From a virus, in the IMG/VR virus record IMGVR_UViG_3300046694_000296, positions 151,657 through 215,656 of that record: a DNA stretch of 64,000 nt, one strand, 5' to 3'. This document shows positions 49,332 through 57,135 of this stretch, in pieces (the first letter of the stretch is position 1; the number at the start of each line of letters is the position of its first letter). The position numbers and the translations under genes were made by a program. The notes below the pieces were generated by a model, which made no database searches, had not been told where the DNA came from, and was given only the letters and a program-made list of their open reading frames with translations.

Positions 49332-49550
49332 ATGTCTTCGCAAGTCTTCGCCCTTGTCGTGCTCTGGTCTGTTCTCATGGTCGTCGCATCGTTCGCCCTT
49401 GTGCATATCGCTTTCCCTGCTCGCACTAGCACGCAGATTGACATCGAACGCGCCCGCGCCCGCATCGACGCTAACCGCAAGCGTCGCGCGATGAAAGCAA
49501 ACGCGCCCGCTAAACGTCGCATTGCCCGCGCTATTCGCGCCCGCGTCTAA
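49332..49550 (+). CDS. small membrane protein with basic tail
   Basis: 72 aa. N-terminal transmembrane helix (FALVVLWSVLMVVASFALVHI) and a long Arg/Lys/Ala-rich tail. Same overall plan as the genes at 46539 and 47445. Function unknown. Confidence 0.5.
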   Translation: MSSQVFALVVLWSVLMVVASFALVHIAFPARTSTQIDIERARARIDANRKRRAMKANAPAKRRIARAIRARV

Positions 49551-49614
49551 CCGCACCATACGGGCGCTACGCGCGCCCGCTACACCTTGCCCACTGCTTA
49601 CCCTTACCCGCATC

Positions 49615-49827
49615 ATGAAAACCGCTCAGACAGTCTCTAATCGCTTCGTCGCATCGCACGCATACCATGCCCGCACGTGTCATGGGTTCAATGCAGAGAA
49701 TGACGCATGCGACGCCCAGCGTTACACCACTGCGCACGGTGCGTGCTGGGTCGATTCGTTCGATACCATGCACGATGCACTAGACCATTTCAGTCTATCA
49801 CTTGGTTGGGATCACGAACCATTCTAA
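49615..49827 (+). CDS. small hypothetical protein
   Basis: 70 aa. ASHAYHARTCHGFNAENDACD and ACWVDSFDTMHDALDHF; the Cys/His content could bind metal. No SD visible. Last plus-strand gene before convergent genes. Confidence 0.45.
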   Translation: MKTAQTVSNRFVASHAYHARTCHGFNAENDACDAQRYTTAHGACWVDSFDTMHDALDHFSLSLGWDHEPF

Positions 49828-50150
49828 TACATAGCAAACCGAACTATTACGCGCCCGGGCACCTCGCACCGGGCGATGAATCGAAACGGTTGGGGCACCT
49901 TGGTGGTCTTAGAAGGAATCGCGTTACTGGTGGGGCCTCGTTGGAAATTTTTTCCAGATCCAGACCCGATCCTTATACAGCCAGGAGCCGCGAAATCCGA
50001 GATCCTTATAGGGCCAAGGCAGAGTGGGGAAGGGGGAAGTGGGGCTTTGGGAAGATGGAAAGCCGAGAGCCGAAAGGGTGGACGTGAGCAATCCACCCTG
50101 GCCGGCGGCGCTAGGGGCGCTGGCGCGCCCCGCAGCTGCCCGCCTGGGCC
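49828..50150. other. convergent intergenic region with G-quadruplex motif
   Basis: No gene supported (a 102-codon plus ORF here looks like chance). Holds GATCCTTATA twice (near 49969 and 50001) and four G-runs at 50026-50051 (GGGG, GGGGG, GGGG, GGG with 2-4 base gaps). Confidence 0.5.
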
Positions 50151-50483
50151 TTACTGGGGGAGTGCCCCGTCGCGCTGCGCCTGATGCACCATCGCGAGCC
50201 AGTTGTCCATGCAGTAGGAAAACGCCCAGCGCGCCGCCGAGTCCCGATCGTATGCCGTCGGATTCGCGTAGATCACGTCTTCGATGTGCTGCCGCATGGG
50301 CTCCGACCACGCTGGATCATGGCCCGTGGGCTTCTTGCCCTGCAGCGCCATGCGGTAGTAGAGGTCGCCCGTCTTGCCGTAGAGCTCGCACGAGCTTGCC
50401 CTTGCCTCGTAGTTCTCCCACCCACCCGCGTGGCACACCCCTGCGGCCGTCGCAAGTAGCGCGGCGATCATTGTCTTCTTCAT
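50151..50483 (-). CDS. secreted/periplasmic protein
   Basis: 110 aa. Clear signal peptide (MKKTMIAALLATAAGVCHAG, cleavage after CHA). Mature part has two Cys and WENYEARASSCELYGKTGDLYYRMAL. SD GAGGG. Small exported phage proteins of this type may protect the infected host or inhibit envelope enzymes; specific role unknown. Confidence 0.65.
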   Translation of the reverse strand: MKKTMIAALLATAAGVCHAGGWENYEARASSCELYGKTGDLYYRMALQGKKPTGHDPAWSEPMRQHIEDVIYANPTAYDRDSAARWAFSYCMDNWLAMVHQAQRDGALPQ

Positions 50484-50531
50484 TGTGACCCTCGTATTGG
50501 CCTGATTTTCATTTTTGAAACCGCGCCGATT

Positions 50532-51086
50532 CTACCAGCCGCCCCATCGGTCATCGAGCAGCGGCGCCGTCTCGAGTAGCCGGCCGACGATCGCGGTCAT
50601 GGGTTCGTCCGACGATGCGAGCTCGTCCGCGGCCTGGCGGGACCGAATGGCGTCGCGCTCTTCTTCCCGCGCCCGCAGAATCCCCGCTTCACGTCCTTCC
50701 CGGGCCTCCCGCGCATCGGTGGTGACCCACTCGCCGCCGTCATACCCGTCGGACACCCACTTGAACTCCTTGCGCCAGTCGATCTGCGGCAGCCCCGCGG
50801 CCCGGCGCTCGAGTGCGGCCATCAGCGCGTCGATCATCGGCTCGTTCATATCGGCGGCCATCGCCCGGTATTGCCGCGCTGCCTCCTTCGGGTCGGTGAT
50901 CGGGAACCGTCCGCTCCACTTCGCCATCGCATCCATCAGGTTGCGGGGATCGGGCACGTAGCTCATGCGGCGCATGATCTCGCCCAGTGCCGCGACCTCG
51001 GTGCCGCGAGCGCCGAGTTTGATGTCGGCGAACGCATCGGGCATCTCGTTGCGCGCGTAGTTGATGACGTTCAGTAGCATGGACAC
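50532..51086 (-). CDS. hypothetical protein, C-terminal GGW
   Basis: 184 aa from GTG 51086 (GAGG 8 bases upstream; ATG 51080 is an alternative). Helical with MLLNVINYARNEMPDAFADI and a strongly charged ARE-repeat region. Ends DDRWGGW, recalling the GSW endings elsewhere. Function unknown. Confidence 0.55.
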   Translation of the reverse strand: MSMLLNVINYARNEMPDAFADIKLGARGTEVAALGEIMRRMSYVPDPRNLMDAMAKWSGRFPITDPKEAARQYRAMAADMNEPMIDALMAALERRAAGLPQIDWRKEFKWVSDGYDGGEWVTTDAREAREGREAGILRAREEERDAIRSRQAADELASSDEPMTAIVGRLLETAPLLDDRWGGW

Positions 51087-51110
51087 AGTGCAGACCTCGG
51101 AATTTGGCTT

Positions 51111-51116
51111 CTTACC
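51111..51116 (-). promoter_or_regulatory. minus-strand TATACT promoter
   Basis: TATACT on the minus strand, 25 bases upstream of the GTG at 51086, with a GGTAAG half-site downstream. Serves the 50532 gene after the terminator at 51150-51180. Confidence 0.5.
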
Positions 51117-51149
51117 ATCGAGTATAGGGTTGCCCGGCGCTCCTGCCGC

Positions 51150-51180
51150 GGCAAAGAAAAACGGCGCCCGAAGGCGCCGT
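51150..51180 (-). terminator. rho-independent terminator (minus strand)
   Basis: Stem ACGGCGCC / GGCGCCGT with loop TTCG (CGAA on the plus strand), followed on the minus strand by TTTTTCTTTGC. It ends transcripts of the 51226-54019 minus operon. Confidence 0.8.
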
Positions 51181-51225
51181 CGATGATGGGTTACTAGACC
51201 GGCCAGAGATCAGCCGAAGCAGCAG

Positions 51226-51456
51226 TCATATGAAGCCCATCGGGTTCCCGGAACCACCATCGGCATCCTCGAGCTCGCGCTCGATGTGTTGGATGCGCGC
51301 AACCTGCTCGGGGTCTTGCATCACGGGCGGCTCGGGCATGAAGAACAGACCCATGAGCGCCAGTGCGTTGCCGGTGAGCGCCAGCGTGAGTGCGACGATC
51401 GCAATCACCCCGACGATGTGCAACACGAACAGCAGCGGAACACGTGAAGGGAACAC
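51226..51456 (-). CDS. small membrane protein
   Basis: 76 aa from GTG 51456 with AGGAG six bases upstream. Two hydrophobic segments (FVLHIVGVIAIVALTLALTG, ALALMGLFFMP) and an acidic C-terminal helix (ARIQHIERELEDAD). Part of the helicase operon. Function unknown. Confidence 0.6.
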   Translation of the reverse strand: MFPSRVPLLFVLHIVGVIAIVALTLALTGNALALMGLFFMPEPPVMQDPEQVARIQHIERELEDADGGSGNPMGFI

Positions 51457-51473
51457 AGCTTTCTCCTTGAAAA

Positions 51474-51489
51474 GTAAGCTGGCGCTTAC
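51474..51489. promoter_or_regulatory. GTAAGC-TGGC-GCTTAC palindrome
   Basis: A palindrome related to the operator but with a 4-base centre, located between the 51491 and 51226 minus-strand genes. Could be a distant operator variant or an mRNA hairpin. Confidence 0.4.
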
Positions 51490-51490
51490 T

Positions 51491-51655
51491 CTACGCGCTT
51501 CGGCGCCCGAACACAAACCCTGCGGCGAACACGCACCACAGGATTTGCCCTGCCACGGCGCCGGCCGTCCAGTGCCCACCGTGTTCGAACGCGAACAGCA
51601 GGCCCGCGATGGTCGCGCCGATGAAGCTGCCCATCAGGACGAGAAAAGGTTTCAT
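51491..51655 (-). CDS. 54-aa membrane protein
   Basis: Read on the minus strand from ATG 51655 (overlapping the helicase stop, ATGA) to TAG 51491. Two hydrophobic segments: FLVLMGSFIGATIAGLLFAF and AGAVAGQILWCVFAAGFVF. The coupling and membrane pattern support a real gene. Confidence 0.65.
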   Translation of the reverse strand: MKPFLVLMGSFIGATIAGLLFAFEHGGHWTAGAVAGQILWCVFAAGFVFGRRSA

Positions 51656-53370
51656 GCTGCCTTCCTGAAAACGGAGTAGTCGAAGTCCTGCACGATGTTC
51701 TCGGCAAAGCCCGGGGTGTTCGCGATGATCGACATACGCTCCTTCTGGTGGTCGCGCAGGGTCGAGTTGACCGCTTCCTGATAGTCCACCACGAACGCGA
51801 TGTTCGGCCCGTTCTTCTTCTTGCGCAGCCCGCGCCCGATGCGCTGGCGGGTCTGCACCTCGGCCTTGCCCGCGCCAGCGAGCACGATCAGGCCCACGGC
51901 CGGCACATCGACCCCGACGTCCATGATCGAGGTGCCGATCACCGCATCGACCTTGCGGTCGCGCAGCGCGTTAAGCGCCGCCTTGCGCTCGTTCTGGTCG
52001 TTGGCGCCCTTGATGAACGCCACGCGCACGCCCGCTTGCGTGAGCATGTCCGAGAGGATGCGCCCGTGCTCGGTGCGCGACACCAGAATCATGCCCGGCA
52101 GGCCGTGCTGCTTCGCGCGGCTCACCTCGTAGACGATCGAGCGGTTGCGCTCCTCGTTGTGCACGACGCCGATCTCGTAGCACTTGGGCCACGGGGTCGA
52201 GCGAAAGAGCCGGTGCGTGACCATCTTGCCCCGGACCTCTTCCTGATAGAACGGGGCGGCTGTGCGCAGCTGCACGAACTTGAAGTAGGGCTTGGCGAGC
52301 ACGCCGAGGTCGATCAGTTGCTTCTCGGTGACGGTGATGGCCACAGGCCCGGAGCATGCCTCGAGGCGCAGGTTGTCCTCGGGCGAGTCCTTCATGAAGG
52401 GAGTGGCGGTCAGCGCGAGGCGGTAATGGGCGTTCACGCAGTGCCGCATGATCTCGTAGAAGCCGCTGCCCGACGCCTCGTGCGCTTCTTCGAGGATCAC
52501 GAACTCGACGGAGGCCAGGAACTTGATCATTTCCTCGCGCTTCCTGTTGTGTTCCGTGACCTTCGCCTGGATCTCGGCCACCACGTGTGCGTCGGGCGTG
52601 CGCTTCGCCTCGAGCTGCTGGCGCAGCGCGGTTGTCGCATCGGCGACCTGTGTCACTGGTAGCTTCTGCTTTTTCAGCTTCGCCTGCAGCTTCTCGACCT
52701 CGCGGTCTTCGGCGGCGTTGCGGTTCTTGATGAAGGCGAGCAATTCGCCCTCGTCGGTCCAGAGTTCAATCGCGGCGCTGATGGTCTGCACCATCCCGAG
52801 CGTGAACTGACGCGAAAAGTCCCGCTGGCTGTCGCCCACGACGCCCACGCGCTCGCCAAGGTTCTCGGTGACCGCATCGCCCATCTGATACATGAGGATG
52901 CCCCGCGTGGTTAGAAAAAGCGTCTTGCGGCCGATGCGCTTGTAGCAGATCCGGGCAATGCGCGACTTGCCGCCGCCGGTTGCCACGCGCGCGATGATGG
53001 CGCGGTGCTTGACCAGCTTGTCGGCCACCTCGGGCTGATAGTTGTAGGCCGGGTCGTAGCCGAACTCGTCGACCACCGGGCGCTCCGGGCCGAGTGGGGC
53101 GGGTGCGGGCTTCCTCACGAGATGGACCTTGTAGCCGGCCTTCAGGAGCGCCGCGTAGACCTTGTAGGTGAAGCCCGCCGGGAAGGTGTCATTGGCGAAG
53201 TCGTAGAAGCTCGATGAGCCGTCCCACGACGTTCCCTTGAATGCCTGCGTGTAGCTCGCGCCATCGACGAGGTAGGAGAGCTTCTCGCGCACGAGCAGCT
53301 TCGCCTCGCGCGACGCGCCGAGCAATTTTGCGTTCACCGCACCGGCGGCGAGAGTCAGTCCAGGTGTCAT
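51652..53370 (-). CDS. SF2 DNA helicase, UvsW-like
   Basis: 572 aa. Walker A ATGGGKS (residues 130-136), DEAD-box variant LEEAHEASG, motif III LTATP, motif V region GTSIMDVGVDVPA, motif VI QRIGRGLRK. An internal coiled-coil insertion (REVEKLQAKLKKQ ... VTEHNRKREEM) lies between motifs I and II. UvsW-type helicases remodel R-loops and branched DNA and control the switch between origin- and recombination-dependent replication. Confidence 0.88.
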   Translation of the reverse strand: MTPGLTLAAGAVNAKLLGASREAKLLVREKLSYLVDGASYTQAFKGTSWDGSSSFYDFANDTFPAGFTYKVYAALLKAGYKVHLVRKPAPAPLGPERPVVDEFGYDPAYNYQPEVADKLVKHRAIIARVATGGGKSRIARICYKRIGRKTLFLTTRGILMYQMGDAVTENLGERVGVVGDSQRDFSRQFTLGMVQTISAAIELWTDEGELLAFIKNRNAAEDREVEKLQAKLKKQKLPVTQVADATTALRQQLEAKRTPDAHVVAEIQAKVTEHNRKREEMIKFLASVEFVILEEAHEASGSGFYEIMRHCVNAHYRLALTATPFMKDSPEDNLRLEACSGPVAITVTEKQLIDLGVLAKPYFKFVQLRTAAPFYQEEVRGKMVTHRLFRSTPWPKCYEIGVVHNEERNRSIVYEVSRAKQHGLPGMILVSRTEHGRILSDMLTQAGVRVAFIKGANDQNERKAALNALRDRKVDAVIGTSIMDVGVDVPAVGLIVLAGAGKAEVQTRQRIGRGLRKKKNGPNIAFVVDYQEAVNSTLRDHQKERMSIIANTPGFAENIVQDFDYSVFRKAA

Positions 53371-53371
53371 T

Positions 53372-54019
53372 TCAATAAACCGTGTGTTTGCGGATCGGGG
53401 TGTTGATCGCTTTTTCGTGGGACCAGCCTTTCTTGAGCCGGTAGCGAAGGGCCTGTGTCGAGCATCCGATCTCCCGCGCCCATGCTTCCATAGGCTGCGT
53501 GCGCCCGTTCGCGGTCAGCAGAACCGTTGTGCTCATGTTCGCGCCCTGTTCTTGGCGCGTCGCCCATCGACAGTTGGAGGGTTCGTAGTTGCCATCGACC
53601 TCGTTTCGTTCGAGTGTGGTGCCGCGCGAACGCGGCCCCATGTCGGCATAGAAGTTCTCGAACGTCTTCCACCGCTCGCAGACTGTGATGCCGCGGCCGC
53701 CGTATCGCTCGTAGCCATTGCAGCGGGGATCACCGGTGCGATAGAGCATCGCCTGCCACGTCCGGTATTCAGGCGTGTCGGCCATACCGTGCGTGCGCCG
53801 ACAGTCGCCGCTCTTTGCAACCTCAAGCTGCAGGCAGCCGCACGACCGCACCTTGCCGCGCTTCAAATCCGCGCTCGCGGCGGTGTGCTCCTTCCCGCAA
53901 TCGCACACGCACATCCATTTTTCGCTGCCCGCATACGACAGCGCGCGCAGGCGCCCGAACTGTTTATTCGTCAGGTCTTGGGGCTTAGGCCCGCTTTTCT
54001 TCTTGCCGGTCGATTCCAT
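53372..54019 (-). CDS. HNH endonuclease-like protein, AP2-type layout
   Basis: 215 aa from ATG 54019. CVCDCGKEH and SCGC zinc cysteines, GRGITVCERWKTFENFYADMG, then NYEPSNCRWATRQEQGANM, the standard pattern of phage HNH proteins with an AP2-like N-terminal half. A C-terminal EAWAREIGCSTQALRYRLKKGW segment looks like a helix-turn-helix. A homing-type element upstream of the helicase operon. Confidence 0.8.
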   Translation of the reverse strand: MESTGKKKSGPKPQDLTNKQFGRLRALSYAGSEKWMCVCDCGKEHTAASADLKRGKVRSCGCLQLEVAKSGDCRRTHGMADTPEYRTWQAMLYRTGDPRCNGYERYGGRGITVCERWKTFENFYADMGPRSRGTTLERNEVDGNYEPSNCRWATRQEQGANMSTTVLLTANGRTQPMEAWAREIGCSTQALRYRLKKGWSHEKAINTPIRKHTVY

Positions 54020-54033
54020 GTGTGGAAAAATGA

Positions 54034-54057
54034 GTAACGCGTGACTTACCTTATACC
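54034..54057 (+). promoter_or_regulatory. operator variant with -10-like TATACC
   Basis: GTAACGCGTGACTTAC (54034-54049) then TATACC (54052-54057), only two bases before the ATG at 54060. The spacing is too short for a normal leader, so either the true promoter is elsewhere or the first gene starts later. It lies between divergent genes. Confidence 0.45.
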
Positions 54058-54059
54058 AG

Positions 54060-54707
54060 ATGACAACTACTCCGACAGCTCTCCGTGTTTCCGTTGACGC
54101 GCTTCGTGCAAATCCGTGGAACACCAACAGCCTCACACCCGAGAACGAAGCGAAGCTCGATGCTTCCATCGTGCGCTTCGGCGTCTACAAGCCGATCGTC
54201 GTGCGCCCGCACCCGGACGGCGAGGGCTACGAAATTCTGGGCGGTCAGCATCGGTGGGAGGCAGCGCGCCGCGCGGGCCACGCTGATGTGCTGATCGTCA
54301 ACGTCGGCCCCGTGTCTGATCTGACGGCCAAAGAGATTGGCCTCGTCGACAACGGCCGCTACGGCGAAGACGACACGCTGGCGCTCTCGCGCTTGCTCAA
54401 GGAGATGGGCGTCGAGGACATCGGCACCTTCCTTCCCTACACCGACGGCGAGCTGGAAAACATTCTCGCTGCTTCAAGTATAGATCTCGACGACCTAGAC
54501 AAGCTGGATGAGGCCGAAATGCCTGATCTGTCGGGTCCGGGCGTGGGCGCCACGCATCAGGTGATGCGCTTCAAGGTGCCTGTCGAGGATGTCGCGTGGG
54601 TCACGAGCGCCATCGAGCGCCGCCAGCGCGAGGCCGGTTTCACCACCGAAGACTCCATGACGAACGCCGGCATGGCCTTCGTCGATCTGATGAAGGCATA
54701 CAAATGA
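54060..54707 (+). CDS. ParB-like nuclease-domain protein 1
   Basis: 215 aa. VSVDALRANPWNTNSLTPEN, IVVRPHPDGEGYEILGGQHRWEAAR are the classic ParB/Srx motifs (box I GGQHR). VDNGRYGEDDTLALSRLL follows. Phage ParB-like proteins of this kind accompany DNA-modification genes or adenine methylases. C-terminal part helical. First gene of the 54-58.8 kb cassette; stop overlaps the next start. Confidence 0.8.
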   Translation: MTTTPTALRVSVDALRANPWNTNSLTPENEAKLDASIVRFGVYKPIVVRPHPDGEGYEILGGQHRWEAARRAGHADVLIVNVGPVSDLTAKEIGLVDNGRYGEDDTLALSRLLKEMGVEDIGTFLPYTDGELENILAASSIDLDDLDKLDEAEMPDLSGPGVGATHQVMRFKVPVEDVAWVTSAIERRQREAGFTTEDSMTNAGMAFVDLMKAYK

Positions 54708-55168
54708 TCCGCTACATCGGCACCAAGGTCATTCTCGCGCGCCCCATGACGCGCGGCGCATACAACGACTATCGAGGCTGGACGATTCCCGCCAACGAAG
54801 ACCCGCTTGAAGAAGGCTATCTCGTCGAATACACGGACGGCGGTGCGTCGAACCACGTCAACCACGCGGGCTATGTCTCCTGGAGCCCCAAGGACGTGTT
54901 CGAGGCAGCCTACCGACCCACCGTCGGCATGAGCTTCGGTATGGCTATCGAGGCGATGAAGATAGGCATGCGCGTCGCACGCGTGGGCTGGAACGGCAAG
55001 GGCATGTTCCTTGAGCTTTTCAGCCCATCCGGTGCCGGCCTCATTCTCCAATCGGGCGAGAGCATCTCCGAGCTTCCGTGGATCGGTATGAAGACCGTCG
55101 AGGGCAAGTTCGTGCCTTGGTTCGCATCGCAGGCTGACATGCTCTCGGACGACTGGATCACGGTATGA
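54704..55168 (+). CDS. Tad2-like (DUF2829) anti-Thoeris candidate with N-terminal extension
   Basis: 154 aa. Residues about 76-154 (MSFGMAIEAMKIGMRVARVG, MFLELFSP, IGMKTVEGKFVPWFASQADM, LSDDW) match the DUF2829/Tad2 fold; Tad2 proteins sequester the cADPR-isomer signal of Thoeris defence. The first ~72 residues form a separate small domain (YRGWTIPANEDPLEEGYLVEY, GYVSWSPKDVFEAAYRP) that I recall as a frequent partner. Whether signal-binding residues are kept cannot be judged here. Confidence 0.75.
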   Translation: MIRYIGTKVILARPMTRGAYNDYRGWTIPANEDPLEEGYLVEYTDGGASNHVNHAGYVSWSPKDVFEAAYRPTVGMSFGMAIEAMKIGMRVARVGWNGKGMFLELFSPSGAGLILQSGESISELPWIGMKTVEGKFVPWFASQADMLSDDWITV

Positions 55169-55434
55169 GCAAGCCATACGGTTTCGCCGCTATCCCGCGC
55201 GCCGAGTTTCTCTACCCGGAGTGCGAGTCCTGCTACTTCCACAACCTCGAGCCTGCCATCTGCGAGAACTGCGACAACGGCGATCAATACGAGCCGGATG
55301 ACGACCTCGAAGACAAGCTCTCCGAGCGCAAGGCCGCCATCGTGCGGTTCTTCCGCAAGATCAGAACACCCCTGCCGGCCGAGTTCCTGCAAGACGAACT
55401 GCCGGTGCCCGAAAAGGAGCTCGAAGCAGCATGA
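55165..55434 (+). CDS. small zinc-site protein
   Basis: 89 aa, ATGA overlaps both sides. CESCYFHNLEPAICENCDNG supplies C-x2-C / C-x2-C. Acidic middle and a basic helix. Possible adaptor in the cassette; function unknown. Confidence 0.6.
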   Translation: MSKPYGFAAIPRAEFLYPECESCYFHNLEPAICENCDNGDQYEPDDDLEDKLSERKAAIVRFFRKIRTPLPAEFLQDELPVPEKELEAA

Positions 55435-56075
55435 GCCAAGTCACCCGAACCAATGAAGTGCGTGCGGTCGCCGACCTCGTGCCGTATGCGAAGAACGTCA
55501 AGAAGCACGACGACGCGCAGGTCGCCAAGATCATCGAGTCGGTCCAGCAATTCGGCTGGACGCAGCCCATCGTGATCGACGAAGCCAACGTCATCATCGC
55601 CGGCCACGGCCGGCGCCTGGCGGCCACCAAGCTCGGCATGAAGCAGGTGCCGGTGCTCGTGCTGCGCGGCCTGACCGATGAGCAGAAGCGCGCGCTGCGC
55701 CTGGCCGACAACCGCACGAACGAGGGCGGCATCGACACGCTCATGTTCCGCGAGGAGATGCTTGGCATCGAGGATCTGCTCACCGGCATCTTCGACACGA
55801 AGGAGCTCGAGTTCTCGGCGGCCGATCTGGGCACGCTCAACGAGGCTGCCTTCGTGCCCGACGTCGCGGAAGCGGTCGAGATGCAGGAGATGGAAGCGCA
55901 CGCGAAGGCCGATGAAGTCGTTGCGCGCCGCGTGCCGCTCTCCAAGGCATTCGGCTTCAAGGACGTGGCCGGCGCGCACGAGATCCACATCTCGCGCTTC
56001 ATGGCGCGTGCGCAGGCCGAAACCGGGTTGACGGGCGCCGACGCGCTCGCGGCTTTCCTCGAAACCCTCGCGTAA
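55431..56075 (+). CDS. ParB-like nuclease-domain protein 2
   Basis: 214 aa. ADLVPYAKNVKKHDDAQVAK, IVIDEANVIIAGHGRRLAA (box I GHGRR) and LRLADNRTNEGG are characteristic of ParB-like proteins linked to phage DNA modification. Only distantly like ParB-like protein 1. Stop is followed by an operator-like repeat. Confidence 0.85.
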   Translation: MSQVTRTNEVRAVADLVPYAKNVKKHDDAQVAKIIESVQQFGWTQPIVIDEANVIIAGHGRRLAATKLGMKQVPVLVLRGLTDEQKRALRLADNRTNEGGIDTLMFREEMLGIEDLLTGIFDTKELEFSAADLGTLNEAAFVPDVAEAVEMQEMEAHAKADEVVARRVPLSKAFGFKDVAGAHEIHISRFMARAQAETGLTGADALAAFLETLA

Positions 56076-56087
56076 GTAACCCGTAAC
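56076..56087. promoter_or_regulatory. operator-like repeat inside cassette
   Basis: GTAACCCGTAAC directly after the ParB 2 stop and two bases before the ATG of the ABC ATPase. No -10 hexamer nearby. Confidence 0.45.
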
Positions 56088-56089
56088 TC

Positions 56090-56806
56090 ATGACCACATA
56101 CACCATCGACAAGCGCTTCCACACGCGCGTCGCGCGCAGCCAGCGCGTCGTGGAAGTCGCTGAAGCGTTCGGCCTTGGGCTGGACGACAAGGAATTCGTG
56201 ATCTTCGACCAGCTGAAGCTGGACGTCGCGCAAGGCGACGTGATCTACATCACCGGCCAGTCCGGCAGCGGCAAGTCGCTGCTCCTGCGCGAGCTGTCCG
56301 CGCAGATGGCCGCCGAAGGCCAGAAGGTCGCGAACCTCGATGAGGTGGCGATCGACCCGGATGCGCCGCTCATCGACCAGATCGGCACCAGCACGAACGA
56401 TGCGATCCGGCTGCTCTCGATTGCCGGCCTGAACGACGCGTATCTCTTCATCCGCAAGCCCGGCGAGCTCTCCGACGGCCAGCGCTACCGCTTCAAGCTC
56501 GCCAAAGCCATCGAGTCGCAGGCCGACGTCTGGGTCGCTGACGAGTTCATGGCGGTGCTCGACCGGACCGCGGCCAAGGTGATCGCGTATGCCGTGCAGA
56601 AGACCGCGCGCAAGGTCAACGCGACCGTGATCGTTGCGACTACCCACCTCGACCTCGTGGAAGACCTGCAGCCGTCGCTCTACATCGAAAAAAGGTATCG
56701 AGAAAAGCTGCGCATCGAAGCATTCACCGACCTCAACGCGGCGGCCGAAGGCTCGAAGACCCTCACGCGCGATGAAGCCTACGACCTCATGAAAAGGATG
56801 GCCTGA
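56090..56806 (+). CDS. ABC-type ATPase of DNA-modification cassette
   Basis: 238 aa soluble ABC ATPase. Walker A GQSGSGKS (56-63), signature LSDGQRYRFKLA (127-138), Walker B VWVADEF (147-153), and TTHLD H-loop. No transmembrane region, so not a transporter. In many bacterial and phage genomes this ABC module is fused to, or next to, a Mom-like GNAT and a ParB protein; here the parts are separate genes with a thioredoxin between. Confidence 0.85.
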   Translation: MTTYTIDKRFHTRVARSQRVVEVAEAFGLGLDDKEFVIFDQLKLDVAQGDVIYITGQSGSGKSLLLRELSAQMAAEGQKVANLDEVAIDPDAPLIDQIGTSTNDAIRLLSIAGLNDAYLFIRKPGELSDGQRYRFKLAKAIESQADVWVADEFMAVLDRTAAKVIAYAVQKTARKVNATVIVATTHLDLVEDLQPSLYIEKRYREKLRIEAFTDLNAAAEGSKTLTRDEAYDLMKRMA

Positions 56807-57135
56807 TGAACCCGAAGTATGAAGCGGCGCTCGAAGCGTCGAAGACCCGCCCGCAAGTCGTGATTTTCACGGCAGCCTGGTGCGGCCCGTGCAAGCTGCT
56901 CAAGCCCGCGCTGCAGGCGCTCAAGGCCGACTACGGCTTTGACTATCACGAGTTCGACGCAGCGGAGTTCGAGCAGGCGGAGTTGCTGACGCTCGGCGTG
57001 CGCAACGTGCCGAACGTGCGCGTGCTCCTGAACACCGTCGTGAAGGCACAGTTCGTCGGCGCGCGCACGAAGGCGCAGGTCGAGGACTGGCTCACGGAGC
57101 TGGGCGTCATCTCGCGCGGACTGAGCTTCGAATGA
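56806..57135 (+). CDS. thioredoxin-like protein
   Basis: 109 aa. FTAAWCGPCKLLKPALQ has the active-site CGPC; VRNVPNVRVLLN has the cis-Pro loop. May reduce the RNR alpha subunit or serve the neighbouring modification enzymes. Overlaps both neighbours by ATGA. Confidence 0.9.
   Translation: MNPKYEAALEASKTRPQVVIFTAAWCGPCKLLKPALQALKADYGFDYHEFDAAEFEQAELLTLGVRNVPNVRVLLNTVVKAQFVGARTKAQVEDWLTELGVISRGLSFE

Noticed and set aside
49876-50184. 102-codon plus-strand ORF in the convergent intergenic region
   Set aside because: Gly/Pro/Arg-rich, crosses the G-run motif and overlaps the end of the secreted-protein gene; no SD.
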